Origin: Shewanella olleyana
GTDB taxonomy: Bacteria > Pseudomonadota > Gammaproteobacteria > Enterobacterales > Shewanellaceae
Assembly (NCBI RefSeq): GCF_023283825.1
Contig: NZ_JAKILD010000023.1
Coordinates: forward strand, 22,135 to 86,134
Direction of reading: 5' to 3'
DNA: 64,000 bases
This document shows, piece after piece, positions 9,425-18,596 of this stretch (position 1 is the stretch's first letter; each line of letters opens with the position of its first letter). The notes beneath the pieces were generated by a model that was not told the DNA's origin, searched no databases, and was given only the letters and a program-made list of their open reading frames with translations. The translations under genes were made by a program, and so were the position numbers.

Positions 9425-9448
9425 GCCACTCAATAGAGTGGCTTTTTT
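9425..9448 (+). terminator. Terminator of tRNA unit 2
   Basis: Same GCCACTC / GAGTGGC stem and T6 tail as the terminator of unit 1. Confidence 0.93.
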
Positions 9449-9651
9449 GTGTCTGAAATTCTTCCTACCTATAGCTTCATCACTGTATAAACACTCCCTT
9501 ACCTCTTCCTTTAAATAGAAAGGTTAGTTTTATCTGTCATATCCCTGCATTAGTTAGTGTTTAGCTTTCAAGCAACCATCAAATCAATATCTATACTGAA
9601 ACGACATGACTCATATAAACACACCAAACCGCGACTTATTAAATCACTAAT

Positions 9652-9677
9652 TTAACGACTACATTATTAGTCGTTAA
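9652..9677. other. Perfect 10-bp hairpin in the gap after the tRNAs
   Basis: TTAACGACTA and TAGTCGTTAA flank a 6-base loop, with short A/T flanks. It could be a weak terminator on either strand. Apart from this hairpin, I see nothing recognisable in 9456-9825. Confidence 0.55.
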
Positions 9678-9825
9678 TTTTAAAGCATCAAACTTAAATA
9701 CTCAGTTACCTTGGTCCTACTTTAGGCTATGGCATCAGCTGCAAGTAAACTCAACATATTAGCTATATGAGCTGATGACGTTGCCCAAGCCAACATCAGT
9801 ACTTTTACATTTAGTTTAATGGGTA

Positions 9826-10091
9826 TATACCCAAACAACCTGAAGATGCTCGATTTCAGCAAGAATTTACACGCGTTTAGGCAAGGCATTGATTGCGGGT
9901 AATGGTTATTCCCTTTTCAAAATCAATAACGCAGCATAAACGCGTGTAAAACTTGCCCTCTGGGAGTTTCACCGTGTTCCCACTACGTTGTTGCGCTAAT
10001 TTATAAGGGACCTACATTACCGCATTAACGCGCCTAGTATTGAAAACACGGTGAAGCTCTGAAACACGTATCTTCAAGTTGTTTGGGTATA
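9826..10091. mobile_element. MITE-like element with 22-bp terminal inverted repeats and nested hairpins
   Basis: A 266-base non-coding element bounded by 22-bp inverted repeats (9826-9847 and 10070-10091, one mismatch, outer sequence TATACCCAAACAAC). Inside are two further inverted-repeat pairs: TTTACACGCGTTT (9866) with AAACGCGTGTAAA (9938), and TTCACCGTGTT (9968) with AACACGGTGAA (10045). It would therefore fold as two adjacent stem-loops under one outer stem. It has no ORF. This form is that of a non-autonomous transposable element or a large repetitive palindromic element. A possible TA target duplication flanks it. It abuts the IS4 relic, apparently cutting it off. Confidence 0.8.
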
Positions 10092-10106
10092 AGACAACTA
10101 GATCGA

Positions 10107-10360
10107 TTACATCGCTAAAGAGCTAGATAGTTTGAAGTCTAATTTGTTGAGAACATGTGTAATTGACCTACCTCGGTACAAGCCAACCCCGACAAGCAAC
10201 CGAACAACTAGCTCTGTGGGAGCTTTCGTCGTCTCATGCTGGCTTGATTTGTCTCATCAAGCGCTTGGTATATCCATTCCAATGGAAGCTCCTTTTGAAA
10301 GAGCGCAAGTGAGTTTGGAAAAGCGAAGTCATCAACATCAATATGCCTGTGTAACAACAT
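10107..10360 (-). pseudogene. IS4-family transposase N-terminal relic (frameshifted, truncated)
   Basis: Read on the minus strand from an ATG at 10360, the translation contains ELPLEWIYQALDETNQ then ASMRRRKLP. After a one-base loss it continues in the next frame as ELVVRLLVGVGLYRGRSI and THVLNKLDFKL before a stop. This is the IS4 transposase N-terminal domain signature (EWI..AL..T..ASxRRRxLPAE.VV.L..G..L.R.RSI). Restoring one base after the LP codons rebuilds LPAELVV. Only about 85 residues remain; the DDE catalytic domain is absent and the left border meets the MITE-like element at 10091. It is a dead remnant. Confidence 0.8.
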
Positions 10361-10395
10361 AAAAAATACCCTCAAATATAAATACTTGAGGGTAT
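10361..10395 (-). terminator. Terminator-like hairpin after the nuclease operon
   Basis: A perfect 10-bp stem (ATACCCTCAA / TTGAGGGTAT, plus-strand reading) is followed on the minus strand by six T. It lies 166 bases beyond the stop of the endonuclease I gene and immediately before the IS4 relic, so it probably ends the nuclease operon. A second T-rich sequence at 10453-10473 resembles the tRNA terminators. Confidence 0.65.
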
Positions 10396-10561
10396 CTCAA
10401 CCAACCACAGGATCAGTCAACTGATCAATTTGTTCTTAACTAATCGACGTTAACTCAATGAGTGGCTTTTTTATGTGTTATCAGCTTTTACTAAAACTCT
10501 TTAACTTGTACACAGAAGCAGTGAATCAATTTGCCACTGCAACTTTTACAAGCTAACACAA

Positions 10562-13168
10562 TTAAGACATGCGACGACGCCAAAGCAGTGAAATAAGTAC
10601 TAATAATCCAGCACCTAAACTACCTGCACCATCTGGCTTAGTCCAACCGTTTTCTGTCTCATTTTGGACATTAACATTTACAGAACTTACAAATTGTTCG
10701 TCACCATCAGTCACAACAAGTTGGAATACTAAAGCTTGATCCACAGAAACTTCTGGCGCAGTCACATTAAGCACAAGTCCACTTGCTGAAAACTCAGCTG
10801 ATTGACCTGATAACTGACTCCAGCTATAAGTTAAACCCGTTGGTTCATCTGCAATTGCAGCGGTAATGACTGTAGCTTCACCTTGAGCTAACTCAGTGTT
10901 ACCACTGTAGCTAATCTCAAAAGATAAAGGCACATTGACGACTTTAACTGTCACTGTTTGTGTCGCTTCAAGTGAGCCATCACTCACCGTTAGAACAAAC
11001 TCTAATGCAGTATCAACTGTCACTTCAGGCGCTGTTAGCGATAAAACGGCACTTGTAGCCTCAAACGTTAACTCAGGTCCACTAGTTTGTTCCCAAATAA
11101 AACTTAACTCACTACCCTCTTCAATGACTGTTGCTGATGCATCTAAAACAAAAGCACCGGTTTCATTGACCATTTCTGGTGCAGTCACGATGATATCGAC
11201 ATCAAGCTCAGGATATAACGGATCACCACACTGGTCGCCGTATACTTGTTGAACCCATTCAGGATAATCAATAAACGGGTTACGGTTACCTTGATATTTG
11301 TAAACAATATCATTGCGCAGTGTATCTCTAGCATCTACTGGATCTTGTTGATGCCATGTATATAGCGTACATAATTTGCCATGCAGCGGCTCATTATTTG
11401 ATACTTCATCTGCAGTAGTGATACGGTCAACTGCTATCAAGTCAGGCATATTGCTGTCGTTGCCTTGATAACGAGTATCCATGTACATGATCATTCGTGC
11501 CACGTCGCCTTTGACTTCATCTCTAGGCTCAAAACAGCGAGCACCTGCGTCAAGGTAGTTACCTGGTGCTTCAGCAACTTCAACGCCTGTAGCACTACAC
11601 TCATTAAAGTCATAGTTACTACGTGTTGAATTCACTTTTACATTGGTTGGACGTAAATGATGAGCATCGGTATAACCTAATTGCGACTCACTCGGAAAAC
11701 CATGACTTTTAGCCCAAACATGCTCACGGTTCCAATCACTAGTATTGCCACCGTTATTTTGCTTAGACACTGATAAACCAGTATATAGTTCAATCACATT
11801 GCTGCTATTAGCAGGATCTTCATCAGAATATGAAAGCGCTGTCCACACTTGCTTATAAGTTAATTGTTGATGACCAGAAGCAATGATAGTGGAGATTGCA
11901 TTTTTCATTGCTTGAGCATCTTCAAAACTACCACTTAATACATCGGTATAATACGCATTAGGTTCAAAGGTCTCAGGGTCTGCAACTGGAGTGAGTTCTT
12001 CACAACCAGAACAAGGGCCTAAGTCAGGATCTGGATCGACAGGTGTTTCACCACATGCGCTTTCTCCAGCACAGCCTAAACCATCAGCTGTATCTTTATC
12101 AAAGGTAACCCACTGGTTATTATCACCAGGGAATTCTGCGCTAGCGTCGGTATCACCCATGGTGACACTTTCTTTGCGTCTTAAGGTTTTATCTTTGGTT
12201 GAGAAGTTGGCATCATTTGGATCAGTCCATTCTGAACCAGGATCTTCACCTAATTTACCTAAACGGTCGATAACAACATCGTCTTTATATAGTACTAGTG
12301 CGTCATCACCGTTAAAGTAAGTCACTGTCGATTCAGTGCCTACTTTAAACGCATCATCAGCACCGCTGTTATGAAATACAATACTTTCGCCAGCAACTAA
12401 CATACCAGTTAAGGTTTCAGTGTTGCCTGCATCTGTGCTGCCATTGCCATAAAGACTCAGCGTATATACTGCAGCATCTAAATCAATGTCACTGCCACCA
12501 ACATTTGAAAGCTCAACGGCTTTATTACTACCACCCCCTTCAACATATTCGGTGATAAGTAATACACCTGGCTCGGCAGTACATGCTCCTTCTCCAGGGC
12601 AACCTAAACCATCGCTAGTGTCTTTATCAAACACAACCCACTGGTTATCTGTACCTGGGAAGTCTGCTGAAGCATTCGTATCACCTGTGGTGATGTTCGC
12701 TTTGCGTCTTAAGGTTTTATCCTTGGTAGAAAAATTAGCATCGTTAGGATCAGTCCACTCTGAGCCAGGATCTTCTCCAAGCTTTCCGAAGCGGTCGATA
12801 ACCACACCATCTTTAGTCAGTAATAAAGCGTCATCACCATTAAAGTAAGTTACGGTTGACTCAATGCCCACTTTGAAAACATCTTCAGCACTAGCATTGT
12901 GATAAACAATACTGCTACCTGCTGCTAATGTACCGGTTAAAATCGACGAATTACCAGCGTCAGTTGAGCCGTTAGAATAGAGAGTTATTGCATACTGCGC
13001 TGCATCAAGATCAATGCTGCTACTCCCGAGGTTTGAGATTTCAACGGCTTTATTACTACCGCCACCCTCAACATATTCAGTGATAACTAAATCAGCGTTT
13101 GCAGTAGCTGAAGAAACTGCTAGCAGTAGGGCAACAGTTTTAGCGACTGCATTAATTTTATTATTCAT
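10562..13168 (-). CDS. Secreted endonuclease I family nuclease with two lamin-tail domains and GlyGly-CTERM-like tail
   Basis: 868 residues: signal peptide (ends SATANA/DL), two lamin-tail domains (about 26-180 and 205-360), a DPDPD linker, an endonuclease I domain (about 395-650) with the catalytic-type motif DWNREHVWAKSHGF, two Ig/PKD-like domains (about 660-840), and a C-terminal tail GAGSLGAGLLVLISLLWRRR resembling GlyGly-CTERM sorting signals cut by rhombosortase after type II secretion. The two lamin-tail domains are close duplicates, sharing an identical stretch from GSEWTDPNDANFS to KTLRRK. The protein likely cuts extracellular DNA or RNA. It is the last gene of a three-gene minus-strand unit, 63 bases after the ExeM-like gene. 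It is not the classical short EndA, which lacks these added domains. Confidence 0.85.
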   Translation of the reverse strand: MNNKINAVAKTVALLLAVSSATANADLVITEYVEGGGSNKAVEISNLGSSSIDLDAAQYAITLYSNGSTDAGNSSILTGTLAAGSSIVYHNASAEDVFKVGIESTVTYFNGDDALLLTKDGVVIDRFGKLGEDPGSEWTDPNDANFSTKDKTLRRKANITTGDTNASADFPGTDNQWVVFDKDTSDGLGCPGEGACTAEPGVLLITEYVEGGGSNKAVELSNVGGSDIDLDAAVYTLSLYGNGSTDAGNTETLTGMLVAGESIVFHNSGADDAFKVGTESTVTYFNGDDALVLYKDDVVIDRLGKLGEDPGSEWTDPNDANFSTKDKTLRRKESVTMGDTDASAEFPGDNNQWVTFDKDTADGLGCAGESACGETPVDPDPDLGPCSGCEELTPVADPETFEPNAYYTDVLSGSFEDAQAMKNAISTIIASGHQQLTYKQVWTALSYSDEDPANSSNVIELYTGLSVSKQNNGGNTSDWNREHVWAKSHGFPSESQLGYTDAHHLRPTNVKVNSTRSNYDFNECSATGVEVAEAPGNYLDAGARCFEPRDEVKGDVARMIMYMDTRYQGNDSNMPDLIAVDRITTADEVSNNEPLHGKLCTLYTWHQQDPVDARDTLRNDIVYKYQGNRNPFIDYPEWVQQVYGDQCGDPLYPELDVDIIVTAPEMVNETGAFVLDASATVIEEGSELSFIWEQTSGPELTFEATSAVLSLTAPEVTVDTALEFVLTVSDGSLEATQTVTVKVVNVPLSFEISYSGNTELAQGEATVITAAIADEPTGLTYSWSQLSGQSAEFSASGLVLNVTAPEVSVDQALVFQLVVTDGDEQFVSSVNVNVQNETENGWTKPDGAGSLGAGLLVLISLLWRRRMS

Positions 13169-13195
13169 AGTCGTATCTTTTTGTTAGTTGATGAA

Positions 13196-13213
13196 GTGCA
13201 GCCTGAGCTGCAC
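13196..13213 (-). other. Intercistronic hairpin between the two nuclease genes
   Basis: GTGCAGC / GCTGCAC is a perfect 7-bp stem with a 4-base loop and no T tract, 18 bases beyond the exeM stop. It is more likely an mRNA processing or stability element than a terminator. Confidence 0.55.
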
Positions 13214-13231
13214 CTCAACTTAGGGTTCAAC

Positions 13232-16200
13232 TTACTTGCGATTACGGCGACGAAGCGTCGCTAATCCCAACAGACTCAGTAGGCTTATTAATCCAGTGCT
13301 ACCACCGCTGCCATCATGTTTTTCTTCTTTGATGTCAGCCACGAGTGCATCTCGACTTGCGATATTGATGTCTAACGTTACGGTTGAACCGTCAACAACT
13401 TTACCTTCTCGCTCAAGTGTCACTTTTGCTGAAAAACGCGCAGATGGTGCACCAAAAACTTCAAAGTTCACTAAAGTTTCGCTGTCTTGAGTTAACACCA
13501 CATTCGGTTCAACCAATTGGCTCATATCCAATTTTGCTTCATCGTCTTTTGGAGTGAGTTTAATTTTGGCAATATCACCAGCCATTGCGCCAGCGGCTTC
13601 AGGGATCTGATAAGGCACTTTGACTAATTTATTCAGCTTAGTTAGATGAATAGGTGTATTTGAATCACTTTCACCAGGCATGTAGCTTAACGTGACTAAA
13701 GCAGGGTCATGATCAGAAGAGCGGAAATGATCTTCAGCATAGAACTTGTTGTATTCATTGCTGTAGTCACCTTTATACTCATTGTTATAATCGTAAAGGC
13801 TCGATTCTGCGGCATTAATATGCCAATCAGAAGCATCAAGTACACGATTTTCTAACGATGGAGAAATTAAGATATGGTCCAATGAACCTACTTCGTCGTT
13901 ATAAGAATAACTCCAAGGCGTTTTACCCTTTGCTTCAAATACTTTAGAAATGATATCGATGTAACCATAGCTTTGCGTAATCGCAACAGGCGAACCGTCA
14001 CTATTAAACTGTGGCTTACTTCCAACAAACGTATGACTTGCAGTCATTAACGTTTTATTGCGAGGGTTTTCAGTTAATACCAGCAATGGATCTTCTTGAG
14101 CGTAAGCATTTAAATCGCCCAAGATAATGCTATCACCTTCCACTGATTTCAATTCTTCAGCTAAATGCACCGCACCTGAGATACGGAATTCAGAACACGA
14201 GCCTTGGAAGTCAAGATCTGGTGCATCGTCTTCCCACTTAGTTGCATCGCCAAACTCAACGCCTTGCCAATCTTCCCAACATGTTGAACCTTTAGATTTA
14301 AAGTGGTTAACCGCTAACGTTAAACGTTTACCAGTTTGATTTACAATAAAGGTCACAACAAGTGCATCACGATGATAATTTTGACCACTCTCTAAAATCT
14401 CATCTCGGCCATCTTTAATGACTTCGTTGTTGTCATTTACAATAGTAGGTGCCTTTTGTTGTGGCATAGTCACAACGCGAGTACGTTCAATACTCATCTT
14501 ACTTGGACGATAAATAATGCCTGTTGCAATCGCATCAGAGCCCAGGGCATCTAACTCATCAAGTATTTGGTTGCCATTGTGGTCAAAGCCTACAAACACA
14601 TAACGATTCTCAGTCGAGTAAGGCTTGTCATGGTTGTTGGCATATTCATCGTTGTAGTAAACATTCACTTCATTGACTAGATCTGCAATGGCACTTTTAA
14701 GGCCGTAACCATTGTTTTCAATCTCCATCAAACCGACAACGTCAGCATCAAGCGCACGAAGCGCTTCAACTAATTTTGTTTTCTGTTGAATGAATTCATT
14801 GTAGGTATCTGCACCACGGCTTTGGCCGAATTGGTTTTGATCGCCACCAAATGGTGAATTGAAATAGTTGAACAGGTTTTGACTTGCAATACGGATAGCA
14901 AATTCATCACCTTCCGTCGTTTCATCAATATCAGGGATATCTGTTCTTGGTAAGTTGTGAATGAAGTTATCGCTCGTTAGCTCATTCGTTACTGTTAAGC
15001 TGTAATCGCCAAAACTATAACTTATAACACCTTCCATACCGACAACACTATCATCGATACGAACATAGTTATCTTGAGGAGCTATGCCAAAATTAGGAAA
15101 ATAAGGGATATCATCATTACCCGCTTTAGTCGCACTTTCTATGACTAAACGATAATCATCATTTTGTGCAGCAGCTGCAATAGATTCTGGTGTACCTGCG
15201 ACATTAAGCTGATTTGGCTGCATGTTAGGTCGCATATATGCCAAAGTCATATTATTGCGGTAACTATCGTAGTTAAAACTGAAACTACGTGACACTCGCA
15301 TATCTTGCTTGCCCTCATCTTGAGGACGCATATCTTCAGGTAGGTTAACCAACATGCCTTCATAGCGTGCTAGTGTTGTCTCAAAAGAACCTCCATCAGA
15401 GTCTAAAATTTCGATGTCGGTCGCAACTGTAGGAGTAAACTCACTGTTAGTCACTTCCCAACTTTCAGCACTTAATTGTGTCTGGCCATAACTTTCAGCA
15501 ACATCACTGCCCAAGCAAACCGTACGACCCACTAACTCGCTGTCAGCACTACCACTTTCAACAAAGATGCCGTCAGAGGTTAATGGATTACCATCAGACA
15601 CTTCATCACGTAAGTAGAAACCCTTCTTTGGAATATCGACAACTGCAGTAACAACACCTTGAACAGCGACATTTTCACCTTTAAGCGGTGACTCTCCACC
15701 AGTACCTTGAATGTCACTAATTCGGGTTAAATCGACACAAAAGAATGGTTCATAAGAGTCGGCAAGGTTAGGAGTCCCTACCGTGCTCATATCTAATGGA
15801 GTTATCACTTCCCATTGTGATGCATCAAATGTGCTTGAAGGCGCAGGAGCATTACCTTCGCTATCTTGGCGACGTCGTAATGTTGTATCTTCAGCCCAAA
15901 CACTGGTGTTGTCGGCAGCGCCTACTCGATCGATTATGATATCGCCATTTTTAATGTAAAAACCGTCATTACCACTTAAATAAAAATCACTGTAATTTCC
16001 GTTACCTTCACCTATGACATATGTGCCACCATTGTCAGTAATAATCTGCTTATATTCATCACTGGCAGCAACGTTTAATACTACTACTGATTTGCCTGCT
16101 TCAACTGTTATGCCAGTTAATAATGGCTCACCAGCAGCTGACAGCATTTGATTTTCATATTTACCATTACCCCACATAAATGCGGCAGTATCATTGGTAA

Positions 16201-16363
16201 AGGTGAATGATTCAGTAGCGTGAGTATTGGTAATTTCAACAGAGCCGACTTCAGCTCCATAGTTTTTTTGCACCATTTCGGTGATCAATAGATCATTAAC
16301 ACCTGCGTTAGCACCGACGCTAATAACACTGGCTATGGCCAGCGAAAGAAAACTTTTCTTCAT
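13232..16363 (-). CDS. exeM: ExeM-like secreted nuclease with GlyGly-CTERM tail
   Basis: 1043 residues. A signal peptide (ends GANA/GV) is followed by a lamin-tail domain (about 20-200), an OB-fold region (about 205-320), and an endonuclease/exonuclease/phosphatase domain (about 490-910). The catalytic landmarks of that domain are IASQNLFNYF, VGLMEIENNG, VNHFKSKG, ILGDLNAYA, GSLDHILIS and SSDHDPALV. The C-terminus SGGSTGLISLLSLLGLATLR plus RRNRK is a textbook GlyGly-CTERM: Gly/Ser-rich turn, hydrophobic helix, basic end. Shewanella ExeM is an extracellular or surface DNase needed for normal biofilm turnover and growth on DNA. It starts 33 bases after the porin-like gene, pointing to one transcript. 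Confidence 0.9.
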   Translation of the reverse strand: MKKSFLSLAIASVISVGANAGVNDLLITEMVQKNYGAEVGSVEITNTHATESFTFTNDTAAFMWGNGKYENQMLSAAGEPLLTGITVEAGKSVVVLNVAASDEYKQIITDNGGTYVIGEGNGNYSDFYLSGNDGFYIKNGDIIIDRVGAADNTSVWAEDTTLRRRQDSEGNAPAPSSTFDASQWEVITPLDMSTVGTPNLADSYEPFFCVDLTRISDIQGTGGESPLKGENVAVQGVVTAVVDIPKKGFYLRDEVSDGNPLTSDGIFVESGSADSELVGRTVCLGSDVAESYGQTQLSAESWEVTNSEFTPTVATDIEILDSDGGSFETTLARYEGMLVNLPEDMRPQDEGKQDMRVSRSFSFNYDSYRNNMTLAYMRPNMQPNQLNVAGTPESIAAAAQNDDYRLVIESATKAGNDDIPYFPNFGIAPQDNYVRIDDSVVGMEGVISYSFGDYSLTVTNELTSDNFIHNLPRTDIPDIDETTEGDEFAIRIASQNLFNYFNSPFGGDQNQFGQSRGADTYNEFIQQKTKLVEALRALDADVVGLMEIENNGYGLKSAIADLVNEVNVYYNDEYANNHDKPYSTENRYVFVGFDHNGNQILDELDALGSDAIATGIIYRPSKMSIERTRVVTMPQQKAPTIVNDNNEVIKDGRDEILESGQNYHRDALVVTFIVNQTGKRLTLAVNHFKSKGSTCWEDWQGVEFGDATKWEDDAPDLDFQGSCSEFRISGAVHLAEELKSVEGDSIILGDLNAYAQEDPLLVLTENPRNKTLMTASHTFVGSKPQFNSDGSPVAITQSYGYIDIISKVFEAKGKTPWSYSYNDEVGSLDHILISPSLENRVLDASDWHINAAESSLYDYNNEYKGDYSNEYNKFYAEDHFRSSDHDPALVTLSYMPGESDSNTPIHLTKLNKLVKVPYQIPEAAGAMAGDIAKIKLTPKDDEAKLDMSQLVEPNVVLTQDSETLVNFEVFGAPSARFSAKVTLEREGKVVDGSTVTLDINIASRDALVADIKEEKHDGSGGSTGLISLLSLLGLATLRRRNRK

Positions 16364-16396
16364 AGTAAACTCGATAATTAATTACTTGGAATGATT

Positions 16397-17449
16397 CTAG
16401 AAATACATACGCACATAGGCATAAGCAGCTTCTGGAGCTTCGCCAACTCGGCCTTCAACAGACAAAACGATGTCTCTTGCTGGACGGTAGTTAAAACCTA
16501 AACTTGCCCAGCGACGCTCTTTGCCGTATTCAGCAGGAAGTTCTGTATAATCGAAGTTAGGACTTTCAACATCCCAGCCTTCATATTCTTCATGGTTTGC
16601 TGAAGCGATGATCTCCCAAGATTCATTAAGATCGTATTTACCACTTAGCGTTAAGCCGTAGTTGCGGAAAGTTTCATAGGCTAGATGAACATCACCACTT
16701 TTACGGGTTGAAAGGTCTTCGTCTTCCAAGAAGCCATTAAAACCAAAAGCAAGATCCGAAGTCACATTGACACGCATGCCAAGACCCACTAATTGCTGTT
16801 CTCCATACTTTGATTGCCCTTCTGAACCACCTCGTGTTTCAACACCGGCTACCACAGAAACAAAGTCTGACTTCCAGCCAAGATAAGCATTGACGATGTC
16901 ACCTTGCGGAGAACCATTTTTATGTTTACCTTCATAAGAATAAGAAACGCCATAAACTAAATGGTCGAATTTAGCTTCATATTTAACGGTATTTTCTTGA
17001 TCGCCTGCTTCACCAGTCTCTACTGATTTATTGAAAGTAAAATCACCAAAATGATCATATTCATCAAAAGCAGTATCTGTTAAACCAAGCTCAATCCAGT
17101 GATTATCATCAAACACATAACCGACATACATTTTGTCGATTGCAAGTTCAAATTCTCCATCACCACCAAGCCAATTACGACGTTGATAATCCAGTTCTAA
17201 GCGATAAATATAATTTTTGTTTTGTCCTTTAACACCTAAAGTGGCAAAGCTATCATCTACGTAGCCTTTGGTATCGTAAAACTCATCATGGTTATAATCA
17301 GCATTGGTGCCGAAATGGCCCCCAACACCTACTTCACCGAATAGGCGAATATAATCTCCATTGTCTGCCTCATGTAGTGAAACTGCACTCGCAGCATTCA
17401 TACAAAATAAAGAGGCAAAGGCAATTGCAACGGTCGTTTTCTTTAACAT
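16397..17449 (-). CDS. Porin-like outer-membrane beta-barrel protein
   Basis: About 350 residues. A signal peptide ends NAASA/VS. The mature protein is rich in alternating, aromatic-ended beta strands (for example YIYRLELDYQRRNW and RRWASLGFNYRPARDIVLSV) and ends in Phe (YAYVRMYF), the outer-membrane insertion signal. It resembles Gram-negative general porins in the first strands (GDYIRLFGEVGVGGHFGTN). The ATG at 17449 is preferred to the one at 17464 because it starts the signal peptide directly. It leads the nuclease operon, so it may take up nucleotides, nucleosides or phosphate released from DNA; that is inference from position only. Confidence 0.78.
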   Translation of the reverse strand: MLKKTTVAIAFASLFCMNAASAVSLHEADNGDYIRLFGEVGVGGHFGTNADYNHDEFYDTKGYVDDSFATLGVKGQNKNYIYRLELDYQRRNWLGGDGEFELAIDKMYVGYVFDDNHWIELGLTDTAFDEYDHFGDFTFNKSVETGEAGDQENTVKYEAKFDHLVYGVSYSYEGKHKNGSPQGDIVNAYLGWKSDFVSVVAGVETRGGSEGQSKYGEQQLVGLGMRVNVTSDLAFGFNGFLEDEDLSTRKSGDVHLAYETFRNYGLTLSGKYDLNESWEIIASANHEEYEGWDVESPNFDYTELPAEYGKERRWASLGFNYRPARDIVLSVEGRVGEAPEAAYAYVRMYF

Positions 17450-17836
17450 CGCATGTATTTCCATTAGTAAACTGCAACCTGTCGAACTTAGGCTGAGTTC
17501 GGGCTTTATAATTAGTTATGAGAGGTTGATTTATTGGAATTTAAGAAAGTTGAACATCATTTTTAATAAAATAATGAACACTAAAGTTTCTTATGGGTTA
17601 CGAAAATGTTAAGTGGCAAATTTATAAAACAACAAACTTATTAAATAATTCTTATATAGTTACAGTTCGTTTTTAATAAATTAAATCTAACTGTAATTAA
17701 ATATATTTAAGGCTTTAATAAGTCCCAGCAAAGAAAAGGGAAACATGAATCTTTACTTTTTTGTCACAAAAAGACCGTATAAATCAACTTCGCAATAATA
17801 TGTAAGCTTCAAGCTCATGGCAAGTTACATTTTAAA

Positions 17837-17859
17837 GGTGAACATTTAACACGTTCACC
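17837..17859. other. Hairpin GGTGAAC/GTTCACC in long intergenic gap
   Basis: A 7-bp perfect inverted repeat with a 9-base loop in the 1.1-kb non-coding, very A/T-rich stretch between the porin gene and nagP (17450-18529). The gap carries no convincing ORF on either strand. It presumably contains the porin-nuclease operon promoter. Confidence 0.45.
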
Positions 17860-18432
17860 ACTTTAATTAACCTTTATCCGTATAAAAAGATAAGCAACAA
17901 AGACAATATAAAACCTTAATTGTTCGCAAAATAAAACAAGAGTTATATTTAACATTTATATTTAAATAAAAACTGGCAGTTATACAAAACTAGTCAAATA
18001 TGAAAATGAACATGTATTCTATTAATAGTACAAAACATTAGTTAATGAGCTTTATTAGCTATAAGTTAATTGATTAAAAAGCAATCGATAGTGAAGAGTA
18101 AATCGCTATTTTTTAATAAAATAAAAATGTTAAAAACTAGACATTAAAACAAAAAACCTTTGTTACATTTTGTATACCGCCTCCATTAATACTCTAGAAC
18201 CCTTCCAAGCTTTGACTAATACTCACAATTTGATACAGCTTGACCCACTACTAGCTATTTCTTCGCTGTTGCACACAATTTTAGATTAAGTCCGTTTGAT
18301 GAGATCTTGGATTGATTGAGAGAGATTGGAATGTTCAGCTAGAAAGAATTGAATCTATGTAAAAGGCGTTAATGGGACATTGTCATTTGCTAGATACATC
18401 AAGAATTTTTGTTGGTTACAAAATGTTGGCTA

Positions 18433-18448
18433 ATGCATGTACATGCAT
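18433..18448. promoter_or_regulatory. Perfect 16-bp palindrome ATGCATGTACATGCAT
   Basis: A fully self-complementary sequence in the long gap, about 150 bases beyond the nagP stop and nearly 1 kb upstream of the porin gene. It could be a regulator site for an unseen transcript; no gene lies close enough to assign it. Confidence 0.35.
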
Positions 18449-18529
18449 ACAATGCTCAAGCTAACCACTTTTATCTATAATAAACTCCAATTAATTTAGG
18501 GTCTTGAATCCACCGTGCGCCAAAACTAA

Positions 18530-18563
18530 AAATACCTTCAAATCAAATGATTTGAAGGTATTT
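18530..18563. terminator. Strong bidirectional terminator after nagP
   Basis: A long stem (AAATACCTTCAAATC / GATTTGAAGGTATTT) lies 34 bases beyond the nagP stop, with A and T tracts on both sides. Confidence 0.85.
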
Positions 18564-18596
18564 AGACTAACTAGTTGAGGCAGTTCTCTGCAGATA

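Noticed and set aside
10132..10362. Plus-strand 76-residue ORF
   Set aside because: It is antisense to the IS4 transposase relic, whose minus-strand frames match a real family; no ribosome site or domain.
10448..10475. Sequence like the tRNA terminator (ACTCAATGAGTGGCTTTTTT)
   Set aside because: Could be a relic of a third tRNA unit, but no tRNA sequence precedes it and such terminator stems are common, so not claimed.
11991..12848. Two plus-strand ORFs (109 and 120 residues) that resemble each other
   Set aside because: They are the antisense of the two duplicated lamin-tail domains; their likeness merely mirrors that duplication.
17755..17785. Pho-box-like direct repeat (TTGTCAC...AGACCGT) upstream of the porin-nuclease operon
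   Set aside because: Only a partial match to the 7-4-7 PhoB pattern in one half, so not reported as a site although phosphate control would make biological sense.
17745..17798. 17-codon ORF with AAGGGA ahead of its ATG
   Set aside because: Too short, no recognisable features, and lies in very A/T-rich sequence where such matches are expected by chance.
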